Shown here: one piece after another, positions 1-6,926 of the stretch | How positions within the stretch are numbered: position 1 is the stretch's first letter | Layout: each line of letters starts with the position of its first letter | Source: an uncultured Nitrosomonadales bacterium | GTDB taxonomy: Bacteria > Pseudomonadota > Gammaproteobacteria > Burkholderiales > Methylophilaceae | DNA: 11,366 nucleotides | NCBI GenBank assembly: GCA_946481065.1 | Contig: CAMLMA010000057.1 | Span: forward strand, 1 to 11,366 | Direction: 5' to 3' | The notes under the pieces: model-generated | The model's database searches: none | What the model saw: only the letters and a program-made list of their open reading frames with translations | Told to the model about the DNA's origin: nothing | Translations under genes and position numbers: made by a program

Positions 1-433
1 CGATGAAGGTATAGATGTCAGCCAGGATCTGGCACGGGTGGTATTCGTTGGTCAGCCCGTTGATCACCGGCACCCGCGAGTTGGCGGCGAAACGCTCGAT
101 GATCTCCTGCTCGAAGGTACGGATCATGACCAGGTCGCTCATGCGCGAGATGACCTGCGCCGCATCTTCCACCGGCTCGCCGCGGCCCAACTGCGAATCA
201 CGCGTGTTGAGGTAGATGGCGGAGCCGCCGAGCTGCTGCATGCCAGCCTCGAACGACAGGCGTGTACGCGTGCTGGCCTTCTCGAAGATCATCACAAGCG
301 TGCGGTCGCTCAGCGGCCAGTATTGCTGGTAATTCTTGAACTGCTGCTTGATCCAGCGCGTCCGGGTAAAGATGTACTCCAGCTCTTCACCCGTGAAATC
401 GTTGAACTGCAGGAAATGTTTGATCTCTGCCAT
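1..433 (-). CDS. argF: Ornithine carbamoyltransferase, N-terminal part (cut by window edge)
   Basis: Catalyses ornithine plus carbamoyl phosphate to citrulline in cytoplasmic arginine biosynthesis. Reading the minus strand from ATG at 433 gives 144 residues before the window ends. The protein opens MAEIKHFLQFNDF. It carries the carbamoyl-phosphate loop S-T-R-T-R at residues 54-58 (context FEKASTRTRLSFE), the MIRTF stretch near residue 105 and the HPCQ motif at 132-135. All three are diagnostic of the aspartate/ornithine carbamoyltransferase superfamily, and HPCQ with this N-terminus points to the ornithine enzyme. The start lies one base beyond the argD stop codon, with a GGGG Shine-Dalgarno-like run inside the argD 3' end, so it is surely co-transcribed with argD and probably translationally coupled. 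The C-terminal half, including the ornithine-binding region, lies outside the window. Confidence 0.96.
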   Translation of the reverse strand, partial: MAEIKHFLQFNDFTGEELEYIFTRTRWIKQQFKNYQQYWPLSDRTLVMIFEKASTRTRLSFEAGMQQLGGSAIYLNTRDSQLGRGEPVEDAAQVISRMSDLVMIRTFEQEIIERFAANSRVPVINGLTNEYHPCQILADIYTFI

Positions 434-434
434 C

Positions 435-1616
435 TCAGTGCCCCAAAAAACGCTTGATCAACGGCACCAGCGTGTCGACCAGCTGTTGTGCTTCGGCCTG
501 GTTGATGACGAGCGGCGGCAACAACCGGATCACATTATCCGCCGTGACGTTGATCAGCACTTTCGCCTCCAGCGCCTGCTTGACGAGGTCGCCGCAAGGC
601 CGATCGAGCTCGATGCCGATCATCAGGCCGGCATTGCGGATGGTGACCACCTCTGGCACATCCGCGAGTTGGGCGCGGAAAGCGTCGCAGATCCAGTCGC
701 CGATCTTTTCGGCATGCTGGCACAGGCCGTCTTCGGCGATGGTCTGCAGGGTGGCGTAGCCTGCCGCGGTCGCCAGCGGGTTACCGCCGAACGTCGAGCC
801 GTGCTTGCCGTAAGTGAAGACTTCTGCAGCCGCGCCAGCCGCGACGCAGGCGCCGATCGGTACGCCCGAGCCGAGCCCCTTCGCCAGCGTCATGACGTCG
901 GGCTTGATGTCGGTATGCTGGAAGGCGAACCAGGTTCCGGTGCGGCCGATCCCGCTCTGCACTTCGTCCAGCATCAGCAGCCAGCCATGGGCGTCGCAGA
1001 TCTTGCGCAAGCCTTCAAGATAGCCTTTGGCATCCTTGGGGATGTTGATCCCGCCTTCGCCCTGCACCGGCTCGACCAACACGGCCACGACGTTCTTGTT
1101 GCGCGCCGCGACCTGCTGCACCGCATCCAGATCGTCGAAAGGCACGCGCACGAAACCGCTGACCAGCGGCTCGAAGCCAGCCTGGGTCTTGCGGTTGCCG
1201 GTCGCCGACAGGGTCGCCAACGTGCGGCCGTGGAAGGCCTTGTCCATGACGATGATCTCGGGGCTCTCGATGCCCTTGTTGTGGCCATACAGGCGCGCAA
1301 GCTTGATCGCGGCCTCGTTGGCTTCGCAACCGGAGTTGCAGAAGAACACTTTGTCCATGCCGGAGATTTCGGCCAGCTTGTCGGCAAGGCGAGACTGCTC
1401 ATCGATGCCGTAGATGTTGGAAACGTGGATCAGGCGCGCGGCCTGCTCACTGATGGCAGCGACGAGCTTGGGGTGCGCATGGCCAAGGCCATTGACGGCG
1501 ACACCGGACAAGGCGTCCAGATACTGGTTGCCTGCGGCATCCCAGAGCCAGACGCCTTGCCCTTTGACAAAGCTGACCGGCTGCCGGTTATAGGTATTCA
1601 TCAGATGTTGCGACAT
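435..1616 (-). CDS. argD: Acetylornithine aminotransferase
   Basis: PLP-dependent class III aminotransferase of 393 residues, the normal family length. It converts N-acetylglutamate semialdehyde to N-acetylornithine in arginine synthesis, and family members may also act on succinyldiaminopimelate. Visible landmarks are the substrate/cofactor loop NSGCEANEAAIKLAR (about 94-108), KAFHGRTLATL near 126-136, the PLP-contacting Asp217 in LMLDEVQSGIGRTG, and the Schiff-base Lys246 in TLAKGLGSGVPIGA. The chosen ATG at 1616 gives MSQHLMNTYNRQPV; a second in-frame ATG five codons later (MNTYNRQPV) also fits homologues. Neither has a strong ribosome site; GAAG about 7 bases before the first ATG is the best. 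It is followed one base later by argF. A terminator lies just upstream, so its own promoter must sit in or near the end of the preceding gene. Confidence 0.97.
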   Translation of the reverse strand: MSQHLMNTYNRQPVSFVKGQGVWLWDAAGNQYLDALSGVAVNGLGHAHPKLVAAISEQAARLIHVSNIYGIDEQSRLADKLAEISGMDKVFFCNSGCEANEAAIKLARLYGHNKGIESPEIIVMDKAFHGRTLATLSATGNRKTQAGFEPLVSGFVRVPFDDLDAVQQVAARNKNVVAVLVEPVQGEGGINIPKDAKGYLEGLRKICDAHGWLLMLDEVQSGIGRTGTWFAFQHTDIKPDVMTLAKGLGSGVPIGACVAAGAAAEVFTYGKHGSTFGGNPLATAAGYATLQTIAEDGLCQHAEKIGDWICDAFRAQLADVPEVVTIRNAGLMIGIELDRPCGDLVKQALEAKVLINVTADNVIRLLPPLVINQAEAQQLVDTLVPLIKRFLGH

Positions 1617-1632
1617 GATTTAACTTCGTACT

Positions 1633-1668
1633 CAAAAAATAAAAACGGCGGCTTCAGCCGCCGTTTGC
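1633..1668 (-). terminator. Intrinsic terminator of the PuuD-like membrane operon
   Basis: A perfect 10-bp stem is formed by 1643-1652 (AAACGGCGGC on plus) and 1657-1666 (GCCGCCGTTT), closed by a four-base loop. Read on the minus strand, the stem is followed by TTTTTATTTTTT, a classic rho-independent terminator. It works only on the minus strand, since the plus strand has just three T after the stem. It lies directly after the stop codon of the gene at 1686-2189 and ends within about 20 bases of the argD start. Confidence 0.9.
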
Positions 1669-1685
1669 AGCATGAAGCCAGAATG

Positions 1686-2189
1686 TTACAAACCGATCAG
1701 GGCCTTGTGTGTCAGACCGTTCACCATGAAGAACAGCATGGGGATCGATAGCATGGTATTGGTTCGGGAAGCGAGGAACGCCACACGGCGCGCTCGGGCT
1801 TTCTCGGCATCGGTCGCGGACACCATGCCCAGGATCTTTTTCTGGTTCGGCCAGATCAGGACCCAGACATTGAACAGCATGATGGTGCCGAGCCAGGCGC
1901 CGATACCGATCGCAGCGAATGCAGGCTGTAACGTGAAGGCCGGCACGAAATTGGCCCCCAGGAGCGCAGCACCGCCCAGCCAGGTGACGACCGCGGCCCA
2001 GCGGAACCACAGCAGCGCGCGTGGCGCGACATACTTGGAGATACCCGCGCCGCCCGGGCCTTCCTTATCGGCAGCGGCAGCGGCCATGGCCGGCGCTTGC
2101 ACCAGGTTGAAGTAGTACAGCAGACCGATCCAGGCGACGCCTGCGATCACATGGACGAAGCGAAAGACGGCAGCAAGCTGGAATTCCAT
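1686..2189 (-). CDS. Stand-alone urate oxidase N-terminal (PuuD-type) membrane domain protein
   Basis: Integral membrane protein of 167 residues with about four membrane segments (roughly 5-27, 60-78, 88-112 and 143-163). The opening MEFQLAAVFRFVHVIAGVAWIGLLYYFN, with its conserved His and WIGLLYYFN stretch, resembles the Pfam Urate_ox_N family, the membrane half of PuuD urate hydroxylase. Full PuuD adds a C-terminal cytochrome c; no CxxCH motif is present here, and no purine-degradation gene is nearby, so urate oxidation is not supported. Such stand-alone proteins are often annotated as hypothetical or, misleadingly, as NusG-like. The ATG at 2189 lies three bases after the stop of the 34-residue peptide gene, with GGGAG inside that gene's last codons as ribosome site. 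The family assignment is from recognition; the function is unknown. Confidence 0.82.
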   Translation of the reverse strand: MEFQLAAVFRFVHVIAGVAWIGLLYYFNLVQAPAMAAAAADKEGPGGAGISKYVAPRALLWFRWAAVVTWLGGAALLGANFVPAFTLQPAFAAIGIGAWLGTIMLFNVWVLIWPNQKKILGMVSATDAEKARARRVAFLASRTNTMLSIPMLFFMVNGLTHKALIGL

Positions 2190-2192
2190 GGC

Positions 2193-2297
2193 TCAGACTC
2201 CCGCGACGATGAAATTTTTGAGAAAGACATACAAAACGAGCGTGAGAATCAGCCCGGAAATGATGGTGCCCCAGATCGAATCCAGTGGATTTTTCAT
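2193..2297 (-). CDS. 34-residue single-pass membrane peptide
   Basis: A small minus-strand frame: ATG at 2297, TGA at 2195-2193, 34 codons. The product starts MKNPLDSIWG, then has a hydrophobic helix of about 18 residues (TIISGLILTLVLYVFL, about 11-26) and ends KNFIVAGV, so it should be a single-pass inner-membrane peptide. The ribosome site is unusually good for this window: GGGGGAGG at 2310-2303, five bases before the ATG. The stop codon is three bases from the start of the PuuD-like membrane protein, so the two are almost certainly translated from one message. A subunit or assembly role for its neighbour is the natural inference, comparable to small accessory subunits of membrane oxidases, but nothing in the sequence shows the partner directly. 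Confidence 0.75.
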   Translation of the reverse strand: MKNPLDSIWGTIISGLILTLVLYVFLKNFIVAGV

Positions 2298-2350
2298 CAA
2301 CAGCCTCCCCCGTAAAAGTCGTTTTGTATCAAGAGCGTCGAGGTTAGCGC

Positions 2351-2386
2351 AAAACCAAGGATTAAGCAAGATTCAGCCTTGGTTTT
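2351..2386. promoter_or_regulatory. Perfect inverted repeat in divergent intergenic region
   Basis: AAAACCAAGG (2351-2360) and CCTTGGTTTT (2377-2386) are exact reverse complements separated by 16 bases. The region lies between divergently transcribed units, so a terminator is not expected, and an operator is more likely. On the minus strand a weak promoter candidate (TTGCGC at 2352-2347, 18-base spacer, TACAAA at 2328-2323) would have its -35 touching the left arm. The regulator is unknown. Confidence 0.45.
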
Positions 2387-2433
2387 ACAGGCGTTTTCTG
2401 CGTCCGCTCCGCGCGCCACGATCTAAAATGTAC

Positions 2434-2461
2434 TTGAAAAAACCCCGGATTCGGGCAAAAT
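2434..2461 (+). promoter_or_regulatory. Weak candidate promoter for the Rieske oxygenase gene
   Basis: TTGAAA at 2434-2439 (five of six consensus bases), a 16-base spacer and CAAAAT at 2456-2461 (four of six). It lies about 70 bases before the start at 2531. The rest of the 233-base gap holds only the inverted repeat at 2351-2386. A guess from motif matching only. Confidence 0.25.
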
Positions 2462-2530
2462 CGCCTGTTCGCCAAATACGGCATACGAATCAACCGTTTC
2501 CGGCCTATCTTCACGCAAGCAACTCAAGTT

Positions 2531-3658
2531 ATGGCATCACTGGCATCCGCTGGCGCAAGCAATGTGAGCGCACTCCATCGTTCCCCTACCCCGCAGCTTC
2601 CGGTCGCGTGGTACGTGGACCCAGCCATCCATGCGCTGGAACAGCAAGCCCTGGCTGCAAGCCCGCGCTATGTCGGTCACCAGCTGATGGCAAGCCAGCC
2701 GGGCGATTATCACGTCCTCGACTGGATGGATCAGGCGAAAGTCCTGGTCCACAACACGCAGGGCATTGAGCTCATCAGCAACGTCTGCCGCCATCGCCAG
2801 GCCGTGATGCTGGAAGGCAAAGGCCACGCCCGCAACATCGTCTGCCCGCTGCATCGCTGGACCTACGATCTCAGTGGCGAACTCATGGGGGCTCCGCATT
2901 TCACCGAGAAGCCCTGCCTGCACCTCAACAAGTCCGCCCTGCAGAACTGGCAAGGCCTGTTGTTCGAAGGCAAGCGCGATGTAGCAAGTGAGCTGGCAGC
3001 GCTGGGCTGTCGACAGGATTTCGATTTCACCGGCTACCAGCTCGATCGTGTCTTGATCGAGGAATACGCTTTCAACTGGAAGACTTTCATCGAGGTCTAC
3101 CTTGAAGACTACCACGTCGGGCCTTTCCATCCGGGGCTCAACCAGTTCGTCGATTGCGAAGACCTGAAGTGGGAATTCGGCGAGCACTACAGCGTGCAGA
3201 CCGTGGGCGTGAGATCGCTGGAGAAGCATGGCTCGCCGGTCTACCAGACCTGGCAGCAACAGTTGACGCAATACATGCAAGGCCGGCAACCGAAATTCGG
3301 TGCCATCTGGATGGTCTACTACCCCTACCTCATGATCGAGTGGTACCCCAACGTGCTGGTGGTCTCGCACCTGATTCCGCGCGGCGTCGACGCATGCACC
3401 AATGTCGTGGAGTTCTACTACCCGGAAGACATCGCCCTGTTCGAACGCGAGTTCGTCGATGCACAGCAGGCTGCGTATCAAGAGACGGCACTCGAAGACG
3501 AAGAGATCTGTCGCCGCATGCATCAAGGGCGCAGGGCACTGCACGCACAAGGTATCGACGAGCGCGGACCTTACCAGCACCCGATGGAAACCGGGCTGGA
3601 ACACTTCCACCTGTGGCTGCGTAACCGCTTAGAGCCGCACCTGAAAAGACCCTACTAG
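2531..3658 (+). CDS. Rieske non-heme iron oxygenase, alpha (catalytic) subunit
   Basis: 375 residues, normal for ring-hydroxylating oxygenase alpha subunits. The N-terminal Rieske domain binds a [2Fe-2S] cluster through Cys86-X-His88 and Cys105-X2-His108 (NVCRHRQ and CPLHRW). The C-terminal catalytic domain begins near residue 175; NWKTFIEVYLEDYHVGPFH supplies His195 and His200 as mononuclear iron ligands, and an acidic residue in ETALEDEE (probably Asp323) should be the third. The family uses O2 and electrons from a reductase to hydroxylate or demethylate substrates, from aromatics to quaternary amines. The substrate cannot be read from sequence. The NWK...YHVxxxH layout and C-terminal HFHLWL are closer to single-component choline/betaine-type monooxygenases than to naphthalene dioxygenase. 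No ferredoxin, reductase or beta subunit is adjacent. The ATG at 2531 has no clear ribosome site; a later start is possible because the first 20 residues are low in conservation signals. Confidence 0.9.
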   Translation: MASLASAGASNVSALHRSPTPQLPVAWYVDPAIHALEQQALAASPRYVGHQLMASQPGDYHVLDWMDQAKVLVHNTQGIELISNVCRHRQAVMLEGKGHARNIVCPLHRWTYDLSGELMGAPHFTEKPCLHLNKSALQNWQGLLFEGKRDVASELAALGCRQDFDFTGYQLDRVLIEEYAFNWKTFIEVYLEDYHVGPFHPGLNQFVDCEDLKWEFGEHYSVQTVGVRSLEKHGSPVYQTWQQQLTQYMQGRQPKFGAIWMVYYPYLMIEWYPNVLVVSHLIPRGVDACTNVVEFYYPEDIALFEREFVDAQQAAYQETALEDEEICRRMHQGRRALHAQGIDERGPYQHPMETGLEHFHLWLRNRLEPHLKRPY

Positions 3659-3817
3659 CCCGGCGGGCGGCAACCGCAAGCGCTCGCAATGCCAATGGTC
3701 AGGACGGCAGCGAACGAATCAAAACAATCACTTGGGCTGGACAAACGTATTTCGCAGGGATACGCTTACCTTCCCGCGTTAGAAACGTATCGATGCCGAC
3801 GACGAATCATCCAGGCC

Positions 3818-4510
3818 ATGGTGACGATTGCCCATACATATCGCTGGCTATTGCTGGCGCTAGCAAGCCTTTCCCTCGGCGGATGCTTCAGCGGCAGCCT
3901 GGCGGCGCAGATCGCCTCATCGATGGCCACCCATATCGCGGACAAGGCGATCTCCACGTCACTCGATGCCCAGCAGAGAGCCGAAGACGCCAAGGGGATC
4001 GCGCTCGAGGATACGACGCCGGATGAATATTGGGCAGCGTTCCTGACCTCCGGCTTCTCCAGCGTCACACCTACCGCCGAAACACTGCCGCCAGACTACC
4101 GCCAAGCCGCCTACCCCCCCCCGCATGCATCCGCCAACATCCTGGCCTCCCGCCTGCTGAAGATCGAGACATGGAACGTCGTCATCGGCGAAGAGAAGAC
4201 CCGTATCCTGGAAAACGCCCGGCGTGTCGGCGCCACCCTGCCAGACAAGCTCGACTGGCCGAACTGGCAGCTGGCGAGTGGCCCGATCGACGCGTCCGGC
4301 AAAAAGACCATCTATTTCCTGGTATCGCCCGATGTGGGCAAGGTCCGCACCGGCTCACGCGTCGTGGTCGAGATATCGGAAGTCGGCGGCCTGCATATGG
4401 CCCGCTACCTCCTGGACCCGGTATCCACGCAGGCAGCAACGCCTGTTAAGGATCGATCAGACCCGAACGCATCGCAATCAGCGCGATTTCAGCTGAGTTA
4501 CTCGCGTTGA
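3818..4510 (+). CDS. Hypothetical lipoprotein
   Basis: The open frame begins upstream at 3689, but the ATG at 3818 gives a textbook lipoprotein signal: MVTIAHTYRW, a hydrophobic core LLLALASLSL, then lipobox L-G-G-C with Cys23. I chose this start for that reason; the ribosome site is poor (CAGG). The product is 230 residues, probably anchored to a membrane facing the periplasm. After the lipobox comes an Ala-rich helix (about 27-60), and the centre and C-terminal half have alternating hydrophobic segments suggesting beta strands (KTIYFLVSP, SRVVVEISEVGGLHMARYLL). I recognise no family. Codons run in frame across a run of nine C at 4114-4122. The last 65 bases overlap the end of the convergent response-regulator gene, and the encoded tail there is polar and looks unconserved. 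Confidence 0.7.
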   Translation: MVTIAHTYRWLLLALASLSLGGCFSGSLAAQIASSMATHIADKAISTSLDAQQRAEDAKGIALEDTTPDEYWAAFLTSGFSSVTPTAETLPPDYRQAAYPPPHASANILASRLLKIETWNVVIGEEKTRILENARRVGATLPDKLDWPNWQLASGPIDASGKKTIYFLVSPDVGKVRTGSRVVVEISEVGGLHMARYLLDPVSTQAATPVKDRSDPNASQSARFQLSYSR

Positions 4511-5087
4511 GTTTTTGCTTGATGTTGTAGAGATGGGTACCGACGGTTCGCGGCGAGAGGCACAATGTCTCCGCGATATCGTTGGTGGTCTTGCCTTTGG
4601 CCAGGGCCATGAAGACTTCGAATTCCCGGTCCGATAGCACGTCCACCGGATTCTGCTCGCCCGACAACTGCTGGATCGCCATCTGCTGTGCGATGCTGGC
4701 TTCCAGATACATCTTGCGCCCGGCCACGGTACGGATCGCCTTGATCAGTTCTTCCGCCGCGCTACGTTTGGTCAGGTAACCCATGGCCCCGGCATTCAAG
4801 ACGCGCTTGGGATGCACCGAGTCCTCATGCGCAGACAGCACCAGCACCCGCGCGGTATTGTCCTTGGCCATGATGCGCTCGATGGCTTCCAACCCGCCGA
4901 TCCCCGGCATGGTGATATCCATGACCACCACATCCGGTTTGTGCTCCATGTACAACTTGACGGCTTGCTCCCCATTCTCGGCCTCGGCGATCACCTTGAT
5001 ATCCGAAGCCGATTCGAGCAGCATCTTGAAACCCATGCGCACGACAGCATGGTCGTCGACTAGCAATACATTGATTGTTCCGCTCAT
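4446..5087 (-). CDS. NarL/FixJ-family two-component response regulator
   Basis: 213 residues. The N-terminal receiver domain shows the acidic pair Asp11-Asp12, phospho-acceptor Asp57 (VVVMDITMPG), Ser84 and Lys106 (YLTKR). The C-terminal LuxR-type helix-turn-helix covers about 150-210 (LSDREFEVFMALAKGKTTNDIAE, then LSPRTVGTHLYNIKQKL). It is a DNA-binding transcription factor activated by phosphorylation, of the UvrY/NarL/UhpA type. Its ATG overlaps the TGA of the kinase gene in an ATGA arrangement, with AGAGAG as ribosome site, so the two are translationally coupled and certainly partners. The target genes are unknown; the flanking convergent lipoprotein and divergent dioxygenase are candidates only by position. 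Confidence 0.96.
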   Translation of the reverse strand: MSGTINVLLVDDHAVVRMGFKMLLESASDIKVIAEAENGEQAVKLYMEHKPDVVVMDITMPGIGGLEAIERIMAKDNTARVLVLSAHEDSVHPKRVLNAGAMGYLTKRSAAEELIKAIRTVAGRKMYLEASIAQQMAIQQLSGEQNPVDVLSDREFEVFMALAKGKTTNDIAETLCLSPRTVGTHLYNIKQKLNASNSAEIALIAMRSGLIDP

Positions 5088-6802
5088 ACCGTCTCTCTTG
5101 TTGGAATGGTGACTGTGATCGCCGAGCCCTTACCGACCTCGGCATCCACATTGAAACTGCCATGCAAGGCCTGCGCGCGTTCACGCATGCCGAGCAGGCC
5201 AAAATGTTTGGTCTGGTCTACGTTGCAAATATTCATCCCCACCCCATCGTCTGCGACCTTCAGCACCAGATGACCTTTCTTGTCCTGCTTGAGCGAAATG
5301 TCGATCGTGGACGCCTGCGCATGTCGCAAGGCGTTGGTGACGGATTCCTGCACCAGCCGGTAGAGGTTGATGTTCAGGGTCTCACCTAGGGCATCGAGAT
5401 CGGCTGATAAGTTCAGCTTGAACTTCACATCCGGGTTCTGGCTCTGCCAATTGGCGACGGCGTCGCGCAGGGTCTCTGACAATCCGAGATTATCGAGCGA
5501 ACCGGGGCGCAACTGGCGAATGATGTTGTGCATGCCGTCATAGATGTGATTGGCGGCCGCCACGATGGTCTGCGCATTGGATGCGATATCCGGCATGGCC
5601 TCCCTGGTCTTGTTGGTGATGCCGACAGCGAAGGTCTTGACCGCGGTCACGTACTGGCCGAGCTCATCATGCAGTTCACGCGCGAGGCTGCGGCGCTCGT
5701 CCTCGATATGCCGCTGGATCAGGTGCGTAAGCTGGCGGTTCTCTTCCAGCAGGCGCTCTGCGGCTTCGGCATGCTTGCGCTCGGTGATGTCACGCATGCT
5801 GCAGATATCGCCGATCACCTGACCCGTGTAAGGATCGACCAGCGGTGCCGCGGAGAGTGAGATATCGCGCAGCTTGCCGTCTCGGCTGACGCGCTGGGTA
5901 TCGTAATTGGCGATCGCCTGGTTGTGGGCCAGCACTTCGAAGTTCTGCTTGAGCTCGGTCTCGTGACCCTGGGGCATCAGGATCGAGGCCGATTTGCCGA
6001 TGATGTCCTCGGGCGCGTAACCGAAGATGCGCTGTGCTGCAGGGTTCCAGAACGAGATATTGCCGTCAAGATCGTGGATGACGATGGCATCCGCTGTCTG
6101 CTTGGCGATCAGCGCCAGCTTGCGGTTCTCTTCCGCGCTCTGCTGCAGCGATTCGCCCATGAGGTTGAAGTTCTGGGCGATGCGCGAGAATTCGGGGAGA
6201 TCGAAACGCGGCAAGCGCGTTTCCAGCTTGCCCTGTTCCATCTGGTTCATCGCGTTAAGGATAGGCTTCAGTGGCTTCAGCCATAACCCCAGCATCCAGT
6301 AGACCGCGACATTGACCACAACGAAGAACCCGAGACCGATCCACATCAGGTTGCTGAACCGGAACCAGGCTTCGCGGATCGCGCCGCCGGGATTGGAGGC
6401 GACCACCAGCGAACCATAGCGGATGCGGCGCATGACCACCTCCGGCTTAGGCTCGAGCATCTTGACGAACCATTGCGGCGGCTTGCTATCCTCGCGGTAT
6501 TTGGAGGGTGGCGATTTGTACATGAGGTTGCCACGGATATCGTAAAGGATGATCTCGCTGCTGCGCACATGACCGAGCGATTGCAGGAAACGGCGCATGA
6601 CGTCGTGGGTATAGCCCCACTCAGGGTTCTGCAAGGAGCTGATGATCACCGTGTCGAGCAATTGCACCGTCACGCGTGAAGCCGACTCGACACCCTCCTG
6701 CGTGGAATCGTGCATGCCGCGGATGATAAAGAAACCGACCACCAGCATGAATACAAGCAGCATGAGGGTGATCAAAAGGTTCAAACGGAAACGTAGGCTC
6801 AT
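5084..6802 (-). CDS. Membrane sensor histidine kinase with HAMP and PAS domains (HisKA_3 type)
   Basis: 572 residues from the ATG at 6802 (MSLRFRLNLLITL, a start typical of such kinases). In-frame alternatives are an ATG at 6847 and a TTG at 6874; no start has a strong ribosome site. Order: membrane helix 1 (about 7-28), periplasmic sensor region (29-150), membrane helix 2 (152-174), HAMP linker (175-222), PAS domain (about 229-345, IVIHDLDGNISFWNPAAQRIFGY to ICSMRDITERK), HisKA_3 dimerisation domain with phospho-acceptor His378 in ARELHDELGQ, and HATPase domain with N-box Asn490 (SVTNALRHAQA), DDGVGM near 518-523 and GLLGMRERA. It autophosphorylates and passes phosphate to the regulator encoded immediately downstream. 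The periplasmic part resembles no sensor I can name, so the signal is unknown. Confidence 0.95.
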   Translation of the reverse strand: MSLRFRLNLLITLMLLVFMLVVGFFIIRGMHDSTQEGVESASRVTVQLLDTVIISSLQNPEWGYTHDVMRRFLQSLGHVRSSEIILYDIRGNLMYKSPPSKYREDSKPPQWFVKMLEPKPEVVMRRIRYGSLVVASNPGGAIREAWFRFSNLMWIGLGFFVVVNVAVYWMLGLWLKPLKPILNAMNQMEQGKLETRLPRFDLPEFSRIAQNFNLMGESLQQSAEENRKLALIAKQTADAIVIHDLDGNISFWNPAAQRIFGYAPEDIIGKSASILMPQGHETELKQNFEVLAHNQAIANYDTQRVSRDGKLRDISLSAAPLVDPYTGQVIGDICSMRDITERKHAEAAERLLEENRQLTHLIQRHIEDERRSLARELHDELGQYVTAVKTFAVGITNKTREAMPDIASNAQTIVAAANHIYDGMHNIIRQLRPGSLDNLGLSETLRDAVANWQSQNPDVKFKLNLSADLDALGETLNINLYRLVQESVTNALRHAQASTIDISLKQDKKGHLVLKVADDGVGMNICNVDQTKHFGLLGMRERAQALHGSFNVDAEVGKGSAITVTIPTRETV

Positions 6803-6878
6803 AAGCGATCTGTGGGCATGGTGACGGCGATAGCCAGGTGCAGCCATTGTCCACCAGCCGTTTTTGAACAACAAGCCA

Positions 6879-6894
6879 GAAAATCATGATTTTC
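6879..6894. promoter_or_regulatory. 16-bp perfect palindrome between divergent genes
   Basis: GAAAATCATGATTTTC reads identically on both strands. It lies between the minus-strand kinase start (6802) and the plus-strand dioxygenase start (7024). An unbroken 16-bp dyad is the right size for a homodimeric regulator site. It also overlaps the upstream edge of the longest possible kinase reading frame. The binding protein is unknown. Confidence 0.4.
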
Positions 6895-6926
6895 GCGCAT
6901 GCAGGCGTCCGTTCGGACTAACCCGA

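Noticed and set aside
336..1751. Long plus-strand frame of 471 codons opposite argD
   Set aside because: It is the antisense shadow of argD; the minus-strand frame has full aminotransferase motifs and the plus frame shows no family features.
2537..3610. Minus-strand frame of 357 codons opposite the Rieske oxygenase
   Set aside because: Antisense shadow caused by GC-rich codon bias; the plus strand carries the Rieske and iron-ligand motifs.
3743..3790. Two copies of AAACGTAT (3743-3750 and 3783-3790) before the lipoprotein gene
   Set aside because: Eight bases repeated once at 40-base spacing is within chance and no promoter fits them well.
3689..3817. Upstream 43-codon extension of the lipoprotein frame
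   Set aside because: It would bury the lipoprotein signal behind a long charged segment and has no ribosome site; the internal ATG at 3818 gives a proper signal peptide.
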